Source: Bemisia tabaci
Lineage: Eukaryota > Arthropoda > Insecta > Hemiptera > Aleyrodidae
DNA: 64,000 nucleotides
Reading direction: 5' to 3'
Assembly (NCBI RefSeq): GCF_918797505.1
Contig: NC_092794.1
Span: 68,609,345-68,673,344 of the forward strand
A program made the position numbers and the translations under genes. Shown here one piece after another: positions 43,857 to 54,636 of the stretch; position 1 is the first letter of the stretch; each line of letters starts with the position of its first letter. Below the pieces are notes generated by a model that saw only the letters and a list, made by a program, of their open reading frames with translations, ran no database searches and had not been told where the DNA came from.

Positions 43857-46800
43857 TCTATTCATGAGTGATGCTCGCAGGTCAGCTACATCGTTTTTCC
43901 TCCATTTAACTTTATTATAAATAATCGATTCTCGGTGAGGCAACTTGCTCCACCTGTAATCGATTAATGTCGATTATTTCTCTTATATTTGAAAGGGCAC
44001 GGCCCAGTGTCGCCAAGTTTTAAGAATTGACAGGAACAGGCTGACATACGCATGATAATCAGAAAGACTATGATGGCACAGTTCCTTGCACATAAAAAGC
44101 CGGAAGATTTTAAGAAACCTGTTTTCTGACAAAAATTTGCAGTCAACAATAAATTATGAAAATACCAGAGATTACGCTAATTGCCATTAACTGACCAATT
44201 AAAACATAAATCTGCCATAAAATTGATTTAGATCGAGTTGACATTGACTGCGTCGTTTAAGATTTCATCACTCGAATCAGAGTGATTCGGGATTCATCGA
44301 TCCTCATTTAACAATCAAAATTTTTCGACTTATTTATCACGATGAGAAAAATAAAAGGTAGCATCACTTTATTGCACAGAATTAAACGTATAAAAAATCT
44401 TAAGCCAGCCTTTAATTGATCAGCCATTGACCGTCCAGGAGCGCCAGGAATAAAAAAAGTTGTTCTCCGCAAAAAGCGCCAAATGCCAGGGTCTTGCGCC
44501 CCCAACTCCTCGATTAAAAGAGATGTGTTGTGTGGGGGAATAACAGAAAAATCATTTTTATCTGATAACATAACACACAATAACTTTTAATTGTGGTAAT
44601 TTAACAGAGTAAAAATAACACTTTTGGAATAAACGAGCAATTGTGGAATAATCCTAAAAAATATCGGTCACTTTATGACGTCTTTGGTTCCGAGTACAGT
44701 ATATTAGATATAATGCTGATGAAATTTGGCTTTTGGTAAACTATATTAAAAAAAGTTTTAAAAAAATATTATGAAAAATAGGTAAAAAATTTATGTTTAG
44801 TAATTCGTATTTATCCGCAATTTGAGACCAAAAATGATTTTTTTTATTATTGGAGTGTCGATTCTCGGAGCCCCTTTACATATGTATTATTTCTCAGACC
44901 CCATTTGAATCCTTAAATACTACAATTTTGAGGTAGGTGTCGAGGTCTCTTTCGTTGCTTTTGAGACTATTGAGACCCCGTTAATATCACTGAATATTTG
45001 AATTGTGAGTCCTCGGGGGCCCTTTCAATCTAGTCCCTGCTTTATCCGTTGCATTGAAGAATTAATACTCTTCTCACGTTATTTCTCACTCCTTCAGACC
45101 AGTTCGCCTTCAATGTCTCGATAGGCAACATAAGCGGCTTTGGAGTAGTAATAGTTGCTTGCAGCAGTTTTTTAATGTTTGCTCTCTGATATCATCTTCT
45201 TACAATTTGCGGTGCTCATTCTGATGAAGTTGCCTTCGATGATTTGTCTGTGCGATGATTATGACAAAAGGCAGCGAATAAAAGTTAATTGGAACATTTT
45301 AGACGAGTTTATATCTGATTTAAATGTTACTTCTCGTTATTATCTAATTGTTCACTTGCTCTATTGCAATTTTAAAAATAAACCAAAGCTATGTAATTTT
45401 TTAATTTTTTATTATGTACTTATAAAGCTTTTTCGGCTGGCCTTGATAATGACTACAGTTATCATCAAGGCATTGAAACTACGTACTTAAAACTCCATAA
45501 CAAAATGTATGATGAGTTTTTCACTAAAAAACCATTATCAAACGTACCATTATCAACAGATCGCTAAACATGTGTATTATACATATATAGTAGTAATACG
45601 CATGAGTTTGAAAGTTTTGACGGGGAAACGTCTGAAAAATTCCCCGAAGAATGTAAAGGCAAAAGTACTTAAAAATAGAATGATGTCAAAATAAATAAGC
45701 ATGCACTGAGGTTGTTGATAGTTGAGAAAAACACCGCATTTGCCGCAAGGTCTTGGCGGCAATCTGCAAGACCAAGAAAATTAGTTTTGCAAGTGTATTG
45801 GAACCTCGTAAATGATATGCAATTCCAATGCAATGGGGATGGTCTCGTCTCAATTTCGCCGAAAACGACCGTTCCGTCAAAACAAACGTATCACTGAAAA
45901 CAGTGCCCACCAGTCTTCGGAATAAAGCCGCCCGGATAGTTGTAATTAATTTATGTTTTTTCTTCTTGTTCTTCATTGAGACGTAGCATTTTTGAAAATC
46001 CGATGGAGAAAACCCAGATTGCGCCGATGGACCCTATTCGATTAGCTCGCCTACTTGTTTTTTCTCGGAGCCGAAGGTTGCAACATCAGTGATCAAAGTT
46101 GGGCAATTCGACTGAGCCCTCCGAGTTCTCGAAGAAACTTCTCCACCTCGCCCCAAATGTCTCGAACTCAAATCGATGACCAACAGTTATAATCGTTCAG
46201 AATCCTGGATCCAAGGTATTTGGAAAACGTATGGAGGTATTTGGAGATTAAGGCATCAAATTAATACCTCTTCGGAATTTGCTCGGAGAGGCGAGCTGAA
46301 GCGGATATTCAAGATAAAACTAATTTTGACCCATAATTAAGAGAAGAGGAGTACGCCGTCATGAGGGCTTAAAAAGAGAAAGAAAAAACTCGCAAATTGA
46401 AATGCTGTCCAACCTAACTGGATAAATCAACATCGGAGCATAGACTTTAGTTTTTGCTCAAAACTCCACACATTTCTGAAAATAACTTCCAATTTTTTCA
46501 GAGAGTTATAACCGTTACGCTGGTCGGCGGACGCGGAGCAGAGTGGTCTCTAAAAAATTTGGACTTCCTTTTAAGATTGTTTGAGGTGGTGTTCTCTTTT
46601 TATTTCTGACGAGATATTTTAATAGGCCTGTCGTGGGGATATCATAAGCTAGGACTCTGAGCACGCGTCGGGACGCACTAGAATGAAGCCAGTCAATTAA
46701 AACTATTTGTAAAATCTAGGATACGAGGTTGACTCTTTTTAAGGCAAAGGCACGATAAATATGGCCCGTTTTTGGTGTTGCATACTTCACGCCTTTAAAA

Positions 46801-47258
46801 TTTATGAAATTCGGAAAAAAATATGACGGATCCGTTTAATAGAAAAAAAACATTCTTTATTTTCAGGAAACAATTTTTATTAGACTATAGAAGTATAGAG
46901 CCGGAGTGAAATTTGACAATATTCGGAATTTATCGAATATTTCCACTAGATATCTTAATGCGTTATTTATTTTTTGTAGTTGTAAAATAGTTAGACGTAT
47001 GAAGCCAGTGATTATGGCCTAGCACATTACCAGAGTTGCTACCTTGCGTGAGCACCTTAAATGGTGTCATGAGAATAAGTTTCAGCGTCAAGGCACGGCA
47101 ACGGTAATTTCAAACGTCGGTCTTATCAAGAACGTATCATTACTCGCTGCTCAACCGTCAAAATGCGATTTGCACTACTGTCCATTTTCACATCTGCACA
47201 AAATATGAAAATTCGTTAACTACGTATTGTAGGCGCCCATCGGGATAATTTTTTTATC
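43857..47258. other. No gene recognised
   Basis: AT-rich region. A 103-residue frame at 45179-45490 is rich in hydrophobic residues but shows no family motif or splice context. No repeat matches were seen. Confidence 0.4.
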
Positions 47259-47809
47259 AATGGACCACTAGACAAGATATGAATTTAAGTAATCTGGTAC
47301 ATGTTTCTTAACCAGAATTTTACGTAAAACACGATGCACACAACGAAAATTACTGAAACCAACTCATAACGAAGATATTGACGATTTTATTTCACATTGG
47401 TTACGAGGAATTTGAACTGCCCGCTCACAGGAAACTCAAAGTTCTACGCGAGTCAAATCGCGCACTACAACGGTTTCGGCAAGCCTCTCAATCGAGCAAT
47501 GTTCATTTCCCACCATGTGTTCAAACTATAAGCAATTTGCGATAGCTGAGCCAAAGCGTCAAGATTGAGGTTGTCAGATATTTAAATCGCAGAGACTGTC
47601 ATGATAACGTTTAGCGCGCGATCTGAATCACGTAGAGCAATGAGTTTTCATGAGCGGGAGGTTTGAATTCACGCATCAAGAATCAATAAATATTTTCGTG
47701 AGGAGTTGATTTCGGCAATTTTCGTTGTGCGTATCTTGTTCTACGTGAAATTTTGTTTAAGAAACATGTATCAGAATGCTGAAATTTGTACTTTGTCTAG
47801 TGGTCCATT
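47259..47809. mobile_element. Long fold-back, 551 bp, AATGGACCACTAG ends
   Basis: Outer ends AATGGACCACTAGACAA and TTGTCTAGTGGTCCATT are perfect inverses. Further in, ACATGTTTCTTAA...TTTTACGTAAAAC pairs with GTGAAATTTTGTTTAAGAAA. ATC stands on both sides (47256-47258, 47810-47812). No coding capacity. Confidence 0.82.
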
Positions 47810-48016
47810 ATCCATCAAGAGGTGCTAGAGCTAAAAATATTGGTTGGTAAAAAAAATAGAACGGGAATGTTTGTGCGACAAAATAGCTATTCACTATCTA
47901 AAAATTGCCTATTTCACTCCTGTTTTTTCGAGAAGAATGTATCAAGAAAAAAATGAGAGATGTCAAGTGTGGTATATCACCCCTAACCCTCTACCCTACC
48001 TTCTTTCTTCCTGCAT

Positions 48017-48302
48017 GCGAGCTGATTGTTGACATCTATAGACAAAGCTATTGATAAAGAAGACATAGGGAGTATGGAGCGATCTTACTGGATGAAGTAG
48101 GTTGTTTTTATCGACCAAGGGAGAAAATTATGAACTAAGTATCGGGTCTCCCGGTCCCCCGTGGGTTGTCGTTGGTTAGTCTATATCGCCTACTCCCTTT
48201 GCCCATTGCAACCACTCGCTTCCACCAATGTAGGATCCCTCCATATCTCTGTTGTCTTATTTGTCTATCGCTTTGTCTACCAATCTCAACAATCAGCCCG
48301 CC
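48017..48302. mobile_element. Family B element, copy 4
   Basis: From GCGAGCTGATTGTTGACATC to CTCAACAATCAGCCCGC. The full internal order is kept (AGACAAAGC, GATCTTACTGG, CCCATTGCAACCACTCG, TTTGTCTATCGC). CAT precedes and follows, a possible 3-bp duplication. Confidence 0.85.
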
Positions 48303-48436
48303 ATTCCTTTAATTTTCTGGACATAGAATACCGTGCATGAGACAGATTAGTTCTTTCTCCGGGAATCAGCCCGCATTCCTTTAATTTTCTGACATAGAAT
48401 ACCGTGCATGAGACAGATTAGTTCTTTCTCCGGGGT
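48291..48436 (+). repeat. 73-bp tandem duplication including the family B right end
   Basis: Units begin AATCAGCCCGC at 48291 and 48364 and are nearly identical to TTAGTTCTTTCTCCGGG, with two 1-base differences. The duplication copied the element terminus plus its flank, so it is younger than the family B insertion. Confidence 0.9.
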
Positions 48437-49872
48437 CACATAAGTGACTTTGAAAACAGTTCTCAATATAGTTATGTTCTCCAATAATTGTTCGATTTAG
48501 AAACCAAAGATATTCTCGTACTCGATTTTCAAGATGAAAATCACAAAATTTTAGACACCTGCATATTCTCTATTGAAGCTTATTATGTGAGATTTTGCTC
48601 TCTTAGAATAAACAACTATTCGAACTTCCCGGTAGGTTTCCATCCTTATGCGGAAAATTGAAGGCGAACTCTCAGGTGGACTAAGAATTGATGCGCAAGA
48701 GATTGCATACTTTCCAGGCTGTCTTTAAAAACCACGCATTATGAGTGCTTCCGAGCCACTCTAAAAAAAGCAGTAATCTCCGGGTTTTCCGGACCTGTAG
48801 ACACCCTGATCTAGGGAGAGCGGGTTCAGCTGGAGAATATCTCTCATCGATAGCCGAAAAAATTAATCGGCAGAAAAAATGTTTGAGGTCGATACTCAAA
48901 TCCCGTCCGACCGAACTCTGTCTTGCGAGAGAACGTCTTATGAGCCCTCGGACGTTGCCAAAATTCGTGTGATAAAACGGAAATTTCATGGGAAATTTGT
49001 GATTTTTCCCCCTAATGGAGAATTTGCACGCAAGTTCTTTATTGCTTCATCTGAAAGTGCCTAAAGAGCTGATTTTGCAGTATTTCTTACAAAAATTTTC
49101 TGCGATGGGAAATAGTATAAAAATAAATTTAAAAGTGAGAAAATGCACCACCTAGTGACGTCATCTGGCGGCATTTCCCATTTAAACACATGTATTTTGG
49201 CAGATTGGGTTATTTTGTCATATCTTTACCAATATTTGTTCAATTTATGAACCAAGGGCATCCTCGTGTTCAGTTCACTCAGTAGTTTCCACTTAAACAC
49301 GAAATTCATAAAATATCAGACACCTTCGAATTCTCCATTTGCCTATGAATTTTAATCGCGATTTCATCAAAACTATCTAAATATTTCAAGGAAAAATATT
49401 CATACCATACCTTACCAAAAAATAATATTAATATTATCGTGATACGCACCGCTTTTGTTTGTGGAACTAAGCACTACGCAGTTCACTTAGAGACTTTTTC
49501 TGTTCTTTGCCCCCCCCCCTCTCTTTTTTTGTAGTTCAGTATTTTTTGCTGTTTCACTATAACGGACGTCTCCGAAATAATTTATTTCCGTGTTCTTTTT
49601 CCTGTTTACAAAAGTTAACCCTCTTTCATTGTTTCGCAGCCCGGAGGTTCCCTGACCCGACCGCCAAACAAAGAACCCCTCCCTAAGCACCACCTGACTA
49701 ATGATGTTTACGATGGGATGCTGCACCCTTTCCTAAAATCCGTAAAGTTCGGGTTTCCCGCCACTGGAAAACAGGAAAAAGTTTCTGGAATACACCCTAA
49801 TTGCGAGAGGGGTCAGCAAGGGGGGGGGGATGGGATCGTTTGTGGTGGATACAGACAAACAGGATACGAGCT
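48437..49872. other. Unannotated, with repeat fragments
   Basis: Holds a family J scrap at about 48776-48809 and a family K left end at 48918. A C-run lies at 49509-49518 and a G-run at 49821-49829. No gene recognised. Confidence 0.45.
48918..49080. mobile_element. Partial family K element, copy 4
   Basis: CTGTCTTGCGAGAGAACGTC, CCCTCGGACGTTGCCAAAAT and AAAACGGAAATTTCATGGG correspond to the left arm of the other K copies. The right arm and terminus are missing. Confidence 0.6.
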
Positions 49873-49934
49873 TATAAAAGGGAAACCCCAACCCCTAATT
49901 TCAGTCAGTTTGGGTTCAGCAAGCGAAGTAGTTC
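49873..49934 (+). promoter_or_regulatory. Core promoter with TATA box, initiator and DPE
   Basis: TATAAAAG (49873-49880) starts 30 bases before the A of TCAGTC (49901-49906; A at 49903), an exact arthropod initiator. Counting that A as +1, AGTTC falls at +28 to +32, a full match to the DPE consensus RGWYV. The +18 to +27 stretch CAAGCGAAGT matches the MTE consensus at about 6 of 10 positions. It could be a host gene promoter or lie in an LTR-type retrotransposon remnant. No LTR ends or duplications were recognised. Confidence 0.7.
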
Positions 49935-50045
49935 AATGGGTGAGCAGGCCAGTGGGTCAGTGATGTTGTGTTGTGTTGTAATGGTGTAGTGGTGTAGTGC
50001 AGTCGGATACTGGAATTGCAACACTTATACTGCAGGTTCTAATCC
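49903..50045 (+). other. Candidate first exon after the core promoter
   Basis: Follows the predicted start at 49903 and ends at a possible donor, TCC|GTGAGTAC (50046). The only ATG frame from 49936 (MGEQASGSVMLCCVVMV) stops after 17 codons, so the exon would be a leader with an upstream ORF. GTTGTGTTGTGTTG and GGTGTAGTGGTGTAGTG simple repeats are present. Inferred only. Confidence 0.3.
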
Positions 50046-50118
50046 GTGAGTACACCGTATGATATCTTATTCATCACTTCTACTGTCACAAAATTTAATG
50101 TTAAAAATTCATACCCTC

Positions 50119-50619
50119 TACAATTTAAAAACTTATTTTTTAATTTTTTTTCATTTCAAAATTTTTATCTTTCAAATTTTAGATTTAAAATTTTAATTTA
50201 TAAATTTTAAGATTTTAACTTTTCAATTTGATTTTTATTTTAATGTTTCACATCATTTTTCCAATCTATTCATACTCGATAGGTCAATAGTACACATATA
50301 TTACTACTACCACAACTATATACTTACTTACTACTCATACTATACTTATTTACTTACTGTACTTACTATACTTTCTATACTGATTTACTTACTATACTCT
50401 CACTACTACTATGTTTATAGTATATATACACTATTGATCTATTGAGTCTGAAAAAATTGTTAAAAATGATGTAAAACATTAACATAAAAATCAAATTGAA
50501 CAATAAAAATTTTAAAATTTAAAAGGTAAAAATTTTATTTCTAAAATTTGAAAGATAAAATTTTTGGAATTAAAAAAAATTAAATTTTAAAAATCGGAAA
50601 TAAAGTTTTTAAACTGTAA
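50119..50619. repeat. AT-rich long fold-back with a TACT-rich loop
   Basis: Left arm about 50119-50300 and right arm about 50430-50619 are mirrored: ATTTTTATCTTTCAAATTTTAG against CTAAAATTTGAAAGATAAAA, and TTCAATTTGATTTTTA against TAAAAATCAAATTGAA. The loop (about 50300-50425) is a loose TACT/CTAC microsatellite. Single copy in the window. Confidence 0.75.
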
Positions 50620-50647
50620 AGACTGTTAACTGTTAAACTCTTCTTAA

Positions 50648-51155
50648 GGTCATTCGATGGACGCCATATTTCGTGTCAGAACGGCTTGCGATATATCGCA
50701 TCAATTGGTTCTATTTTTTCAGCTACTCGTCATTTTTCTCCAAATTTGAGATCGCAATTCTGTTGTCAGGAGACTAATAAAGCACTCACTTACCAATTTT
50801 AACAAAGAAATTCAACGTATTATAGGCGTGGTTTTTTCAGACAGAAAACATCGCATTCGATACTGATATCGAAACTGCACTTGAATGCGATATTTTCCCT
50901 CTGAAAAAACCACGCCTTTATTACGTTGAATTTCTTTGTTAAAATTGGTAAGTGAGTGCTTCAGTCTCCTGACAACAGAAATGCGATCTCAATTTTTTTA
51001 AGTTTTATTCAAGATTTCGCCTACTACAAAAGTATTAAGAAATATGATCTCAATATTGGAGAAAAATGACGAGCTAGTAGCTGAAAAAATGGAACCAATT
51101 GATGCGATATATCGCAAGCTGTTCTGACACAAAATATGCCGTCCATCGAATCACC
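50648..51155. mobile_element. Family G fold-back, copy 1, TTAA-flanked
   Basis: 508 bp from GGTCATTCGATGGACGCCAT to TGCCGTCCATCGAATCACC, with TTAA on both sides (50644-50647, 51156-51159). The arms contain GCGATATATCGCATCAATTG, GTCAGGAGACTAA and CACGCCT. The right arm has an extra stretch of about 55 bases (51000-51056). TTAA duplication is the piggyBac-type signature. Confidence 0.87.
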
Positions 51156-51688
51156 TTAAGCCGTATATTTCCCTCTTCAAAAGCTTCACAGTTACTTTTC
51201 TTTCTCATTTGTATGAATCTTTTCAGAATTTACGAGAGATGCGGTTATATGATTTTCAGCATTTTAATCACAAGGAAAATTGGACTGCATTTTGTAATTT
51301 GCAACTTTAATTTCTGGCCCGGTTTAAAAACAACGTATGTGCCATTAGTTTCCCTATGCACGTACGTGTTTTTTCAGAATTTATAGCGTGTGTTTTTTTT
51401 TTTTTTTTTTTTATTCAAAATATAGAGAACTACAAAGTATTAACTCTAGTCTCTGTATTTTACTTTCATTTATTTTTTATCAGATTAGTATGAAACAAAC
51501 ACAGTAAAAAGACCTTGTTTTATTTAGTGTTTTTTCTTGTATACTTTAAACTACTTTTCCTCTTTTTCCATAGCTTCAGACTGATAGGAAAAACAGTTTT
51601 TCAAACTGTTCAGCTTAGTTTCATTTTCCGTTTTATATTCCGTAAACCTCAAACTACCTAATTTTCTTTTGTTTATCTTTTTTTTCAG
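51156..51688. other. No gene recognised before a splice-acceptor-like site
   Basis: AT-rich, with a T-run at 51395-51411. It ends in CTTTTTTTTCAG (51678-51688), a strong acceptor-like tract. Confidence 0.4.
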
Positions 51689-51739
51689 ATCGGCAAGAAA
51701 CGAAGCGCTCACAGTGAAAGCTGTTTTTGATTATTGAAT
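51689..51739 (+). other. Acceptor-flanked candidate exon 1 of 3
   Basis: After TTTTTTCAG the sequence ATCGGCAAGAAACGAAG resembles those after the acceptors at 52829 and 54048. With one base of phase offset it reads SARNEALTVKAVFDY then stop at 51737-51739. Could be an alternative terminal exon or a decayed exon copy. Confidence 0.25.
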
Positions 51740-51872
51740 TTCACATTAATTATTTTTAGTGCTGCAAATATAAATATAGATTTTCGCATAATTTAGCAAG
51801 TATTTTAGCAATTTTACATGCATTTTGATCATTGAATTTCACATTCATTATTTGTAGTGTTGCAAATAATAA

Positions 51873-52312
51873 GGTGATTCGATGGACACCATACTTTGTG
51901 TCAGAACGGTATGCGATATATCGCATCAATTGGTTCCATTTTTTCAGCTACTCGTCATTTTTCTCCAATTTTGGGATCGCAATTTTGTTGTCAGGAGACT
52001 AAAGCACTCGCTTACCATTTTTAACAAAGCAATTCAACGTAATAAAGGCGTGGTTTTTTCGGAGAGAAAATATCGCATTCGAGTGCAGTTTCGATATCAG
52101 TATCGAATGCGATGTTTTCTTTCCGAAAAAACCACGCCTTTATTACGTTGAATTTCTTTGTTAAAAATGGTAAGTGAGTGCTTTAGTCTCCTGACAACAG
52201 AATTGCGATCTCAAAATTGGAGAAAAATGACGAGTAGCTGAAAAAATGGAACCAATTGATGCGATATATTGCATGCCGTTCTGACACAAAATATGGCGTC
52301 CATCGAATCGCC
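51873..52312. mobile_element. Family G fold-back, copy 2
   Basis: 440 bp from GGTGATTCGATGGACACCAT to GGCGTCCATCGAATCGCC. ATAA is on the left (51869-51872) and TTAA on the right (52313-52316). It interrupts the second copy of a local tandem duplication (unit one 51733-51797; unit two 51831-51868 plus 52317-52340). Unit one therefore serves as an empty-site reference. Confidence 0.87.
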
Positions 52313-52441
52313 TTAACATAGATTTTCGCATAATTTAGCAGAAAATACTAAGACATTTTTAATCACTTATCACTTTTTTATCATTTATAATCACTTTAAA
52401 ATGACTTTTATCAGTCGCTTACATCATCGCCTACCTGACAT

Positions 52442-52522
52442 AAGGGCGTAACTACACTCTGCAGTGAACCCTGACACAATTCAATGCTTTTCCGGGCTCA
52501 TCTCAATGTGTAGTTACGCCCT
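52442..52522. repeat. Short fold-back, AGGGCGTAACTACAC arms
   Basis: AAGGGCGTAACTACAC near the left is mirrored by GTGTAGTTACGCCCTT at the right, with a spacer of about 50 bases. Probably a small element or its remnant. Confidence 0.65.
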
Positions 52523-52828
52523 TCTGTAAGCCAAGCGACGAATTATCAAATAGCGAAAGAAAAGACAAAAGTAAAAATTAGTTTCATTACATTCCAAATA
52601 AATTATTAATTTTGCATTAGAATAAGAGATGGGTATCAGCTTTATCAAATTTATTTTATTTATTATATTTACGTACATGAGAACCCCATTATTGGAGCTA
52701 TGGCACAAGTCAAAAAACACTAGCTGATTTTACATGAACAAAACTAATTCTCTAATAAATTTTTTATTTTCAAGTTAGGTTAAGCTCCAACTAATCATTC
52801 TTTTTTTTTTATTCTTAGTTTGTTTCAG

Positions 52829-52949
52829 GCCTGCAAAAAACGAAGAAAATGCTCCGCATGATGAGCCATTGAAGACGGAAGTAGTGCCCTCCAAAATGTG
52901 CACCTATTTGTTCTATCGTATCCTTAACTTGAAAGAACTCAGTTGTTGA
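52829..52949 (+). other. Acceptor-flanked candidate exon 2 of 3
   Basis: Preceded by a T-run and TTTGTTTCAG (to 52828). With one base of phase offset it reads 39 codons from PAKNEENAPHDEPLK to a TGA at 52947-52949. The start GCCTGCAAAAAACGAAG resembles the 51689 and 54048 candidates. No donor is evident, so if real it is a terminal exon. Confidence 0.3.
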
Positions 52950-53410
52950 AAGAGATGAAAAGTATTTGCAATTCCTTTCAGTTCTGCATGGCTGTCTTGT
53001 GATACTATCGAACAATACTGCATTCAACTGAAAGTAATCAGACTGAATCATGTAGAAAGGAGTTAGCTTTTTCGGTTTATTGTAGCAAAGACATAAATGC
53101 CATACATTTTTCTAAGTGAGCCAGAAAAATTAGTTTCTTTTTGCGTGATGCAGTTCAGTTACTCTACAGATGAATGCAAACTTGAAATTATCGAGAAAAA
53201 TAAAACCGCAAAGAAACGTAGCCCGGACGCATTGTCGCTCCTCTGGCGTAAGGGCGTATCCCGATTTCCGCATGAGCCTCAAAAAGCATGGTTCTATATA
53301 CGAAATAGAGCTCACGTGAAAATTGAGATATGCCTTTAAGTCAAAAGGGCGACAGTATGTAAGAAGGTGGTACAATAGTAATTAATAGTAAAATAGGCCA
53401 AATGGTACAA

Positions 53411-53528
53411 TAGGGCTGCGTCCACATAATTTTGCTGGGAAAACAAGGCCAAAAAGTTCGAAAAAAAAAGAAATCAAAAAGTTCTCTTTGGCCTCGTTTC
53501 CCCCGCAAAATAGTGTGGATGCAGCACT
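53411..53528. mobile_element. Fold-back of about 118 bp, TA-flanked
   Basis: GGGCTGCGTCCACATAATTT and GGGAAAACAAGGCC pair with GGCCTCGTTTCCCC and AAATAGTGTGGATGCAGCAC. TA stands on both sides. The centre has an A-run and AAAAAGTTC repeats. Confidence 0.7.
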
Positions 53529-53762
53529 ATTTTACCACTTTTCTGCAAGTAATGCTGCATGGTATAGTCAAAAAGCAACAGGGAACGGCAATTTTCATTT
53601 GAAAAAGTAATACCTAAAATTTGATACATTTTGGCATGGTGCCTTGACTAGAATTTTGACAGGAGATAAATGGACAAATGGATATCGGACCTATGCACGC
53701 TAAAAGGAAGTATGTTGCATGCAAATAGTTCTCTTCAGCATCCATAAGTCCAGCTTAATAAT

Positions 53763-53927
53763 CAGTGGCGTGGCATGAATTGCGACATATCGATTGATAT
53801 GCCATTCAAACCTATGGTAAAGAATCGATTATGAAGGTGTTCGCTACGAACACCCTGTTTATCGATCCTTTTCCATAGGTTTAAGTGGCATAACAATCAA
53901 TATATCACAAAGCACGCCAAGCCACTG
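53763..53927. mobile_element. Family M fold-back, complete copy
   Basis: 165 bp, CAGTGGCGTGGC to GCCAAGCCACTG, with AT on both sides (53761-53762, 53928-53929). The inner AAACCTATGG...CCATAGGTTT flank a GTGTTCGCTACGAACAC palindrome. The ends and 2-bp duplication resemble families A and F. Confidence 0.85.
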
Positions 53928-54047
53928 ATGATCATAGAACAGAACTTTTAACAACGTGGATGAGCGATTATATAGAAATGTAGAAGCCAGTTTTGTCACC
54001 TGTTGCTAATCATGCTAATAATTCTTGATTTGCCTTGTTTGTTTCAG

Positions 54048-54143
54048 ATGCGGCTGAAGAAACGGGCTTGGGGGAGGAATCGCTGAGGGGGGAGGTTCCC
54101 AGGGAAGGGGGGTTCGTAGGGTTGGGAAGTATCGCGGATTGAG
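54048..54143 (+). other. Acceptor-flanked candidate exon 3 of 3
   Basis: After TTTGTTTCAG (to 54047). In the phase used by the exon at 54886 (two leading bases) it is open for about 30 codons (AAEETGLGEESLRGE...) before TGA. It runs into the G-rich minisatellite, so the frame may be only compositional. Confidence 0.22.
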
Positions 54144-54300
54144 GATTCCCAGGGGGGAGAGTCCCGGGGAAAGGGGGGTACGTGGGGTTGGTGCGGCATC
54201 GCGGGCTAGGGTTTCCTAGGGGGGCTCCCGGGTGGAGGGGGGGCTGTTCGTAGGGCTTAAGTAGGATCGCGAAGTAGGGTTTCCCAGGGGGGAGGGGCCG
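54095..54300 (+). repeat. G-rich minisatellite
   Basis: The word TTCC(C/T)AGGG recurs at about 54095, 54145, 54213 and 54281, with steps of about 50, 68 and 68 bases. Each is followed by GGGG-rich and ATCGCGG words. Runs of G could form G-quadruplexes (inference). Confidence 0.7.
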
Positions 54301-54330
54301 CGGTGTAGAATCACGGGGGGAGGCGTAGGG

Positions 54331-54636
54331 TTTTTTTTTTTTTTTTTTTTTTTTCTGCGACTGGCTTGCTGAGATCCTCCGGGGCGTTACGTCCCGGGGT
54401 CCGCCGTCGCCGGCAGAGGCGCCCGCCGGGACCCCGTGGGTCCGTTGGGCGTCCCTGCCCCCGACCCCCCGCGAGGGGGTCTTTGCCCCCCCGCAAGGGG
54501 GGGCTTTTTCCCCCCTCGCGGGGGGTTGGGGGTGGGGGCGCCCAGCGGACCCTTATGGGGTCCCGGCGGGCGCCCCTGCCGGCGACGGCGGCTCCGGGGC
54601 GTTACGCCCTGGAGGATCTCAGCAAGCCACGAGTGG

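Noticed and set aside
52815..53051. 78-residue minus-strand frame
   Set aside because: Opposite to the better-supported acceptor-flanked plus-strand candidate; no motif or splice context.
53097..53339. 80-residue plus-strand frame
   Set aside because: Looks protein-like in composition but has no recognisable family, acceptor or donor. Left out for lack of support.
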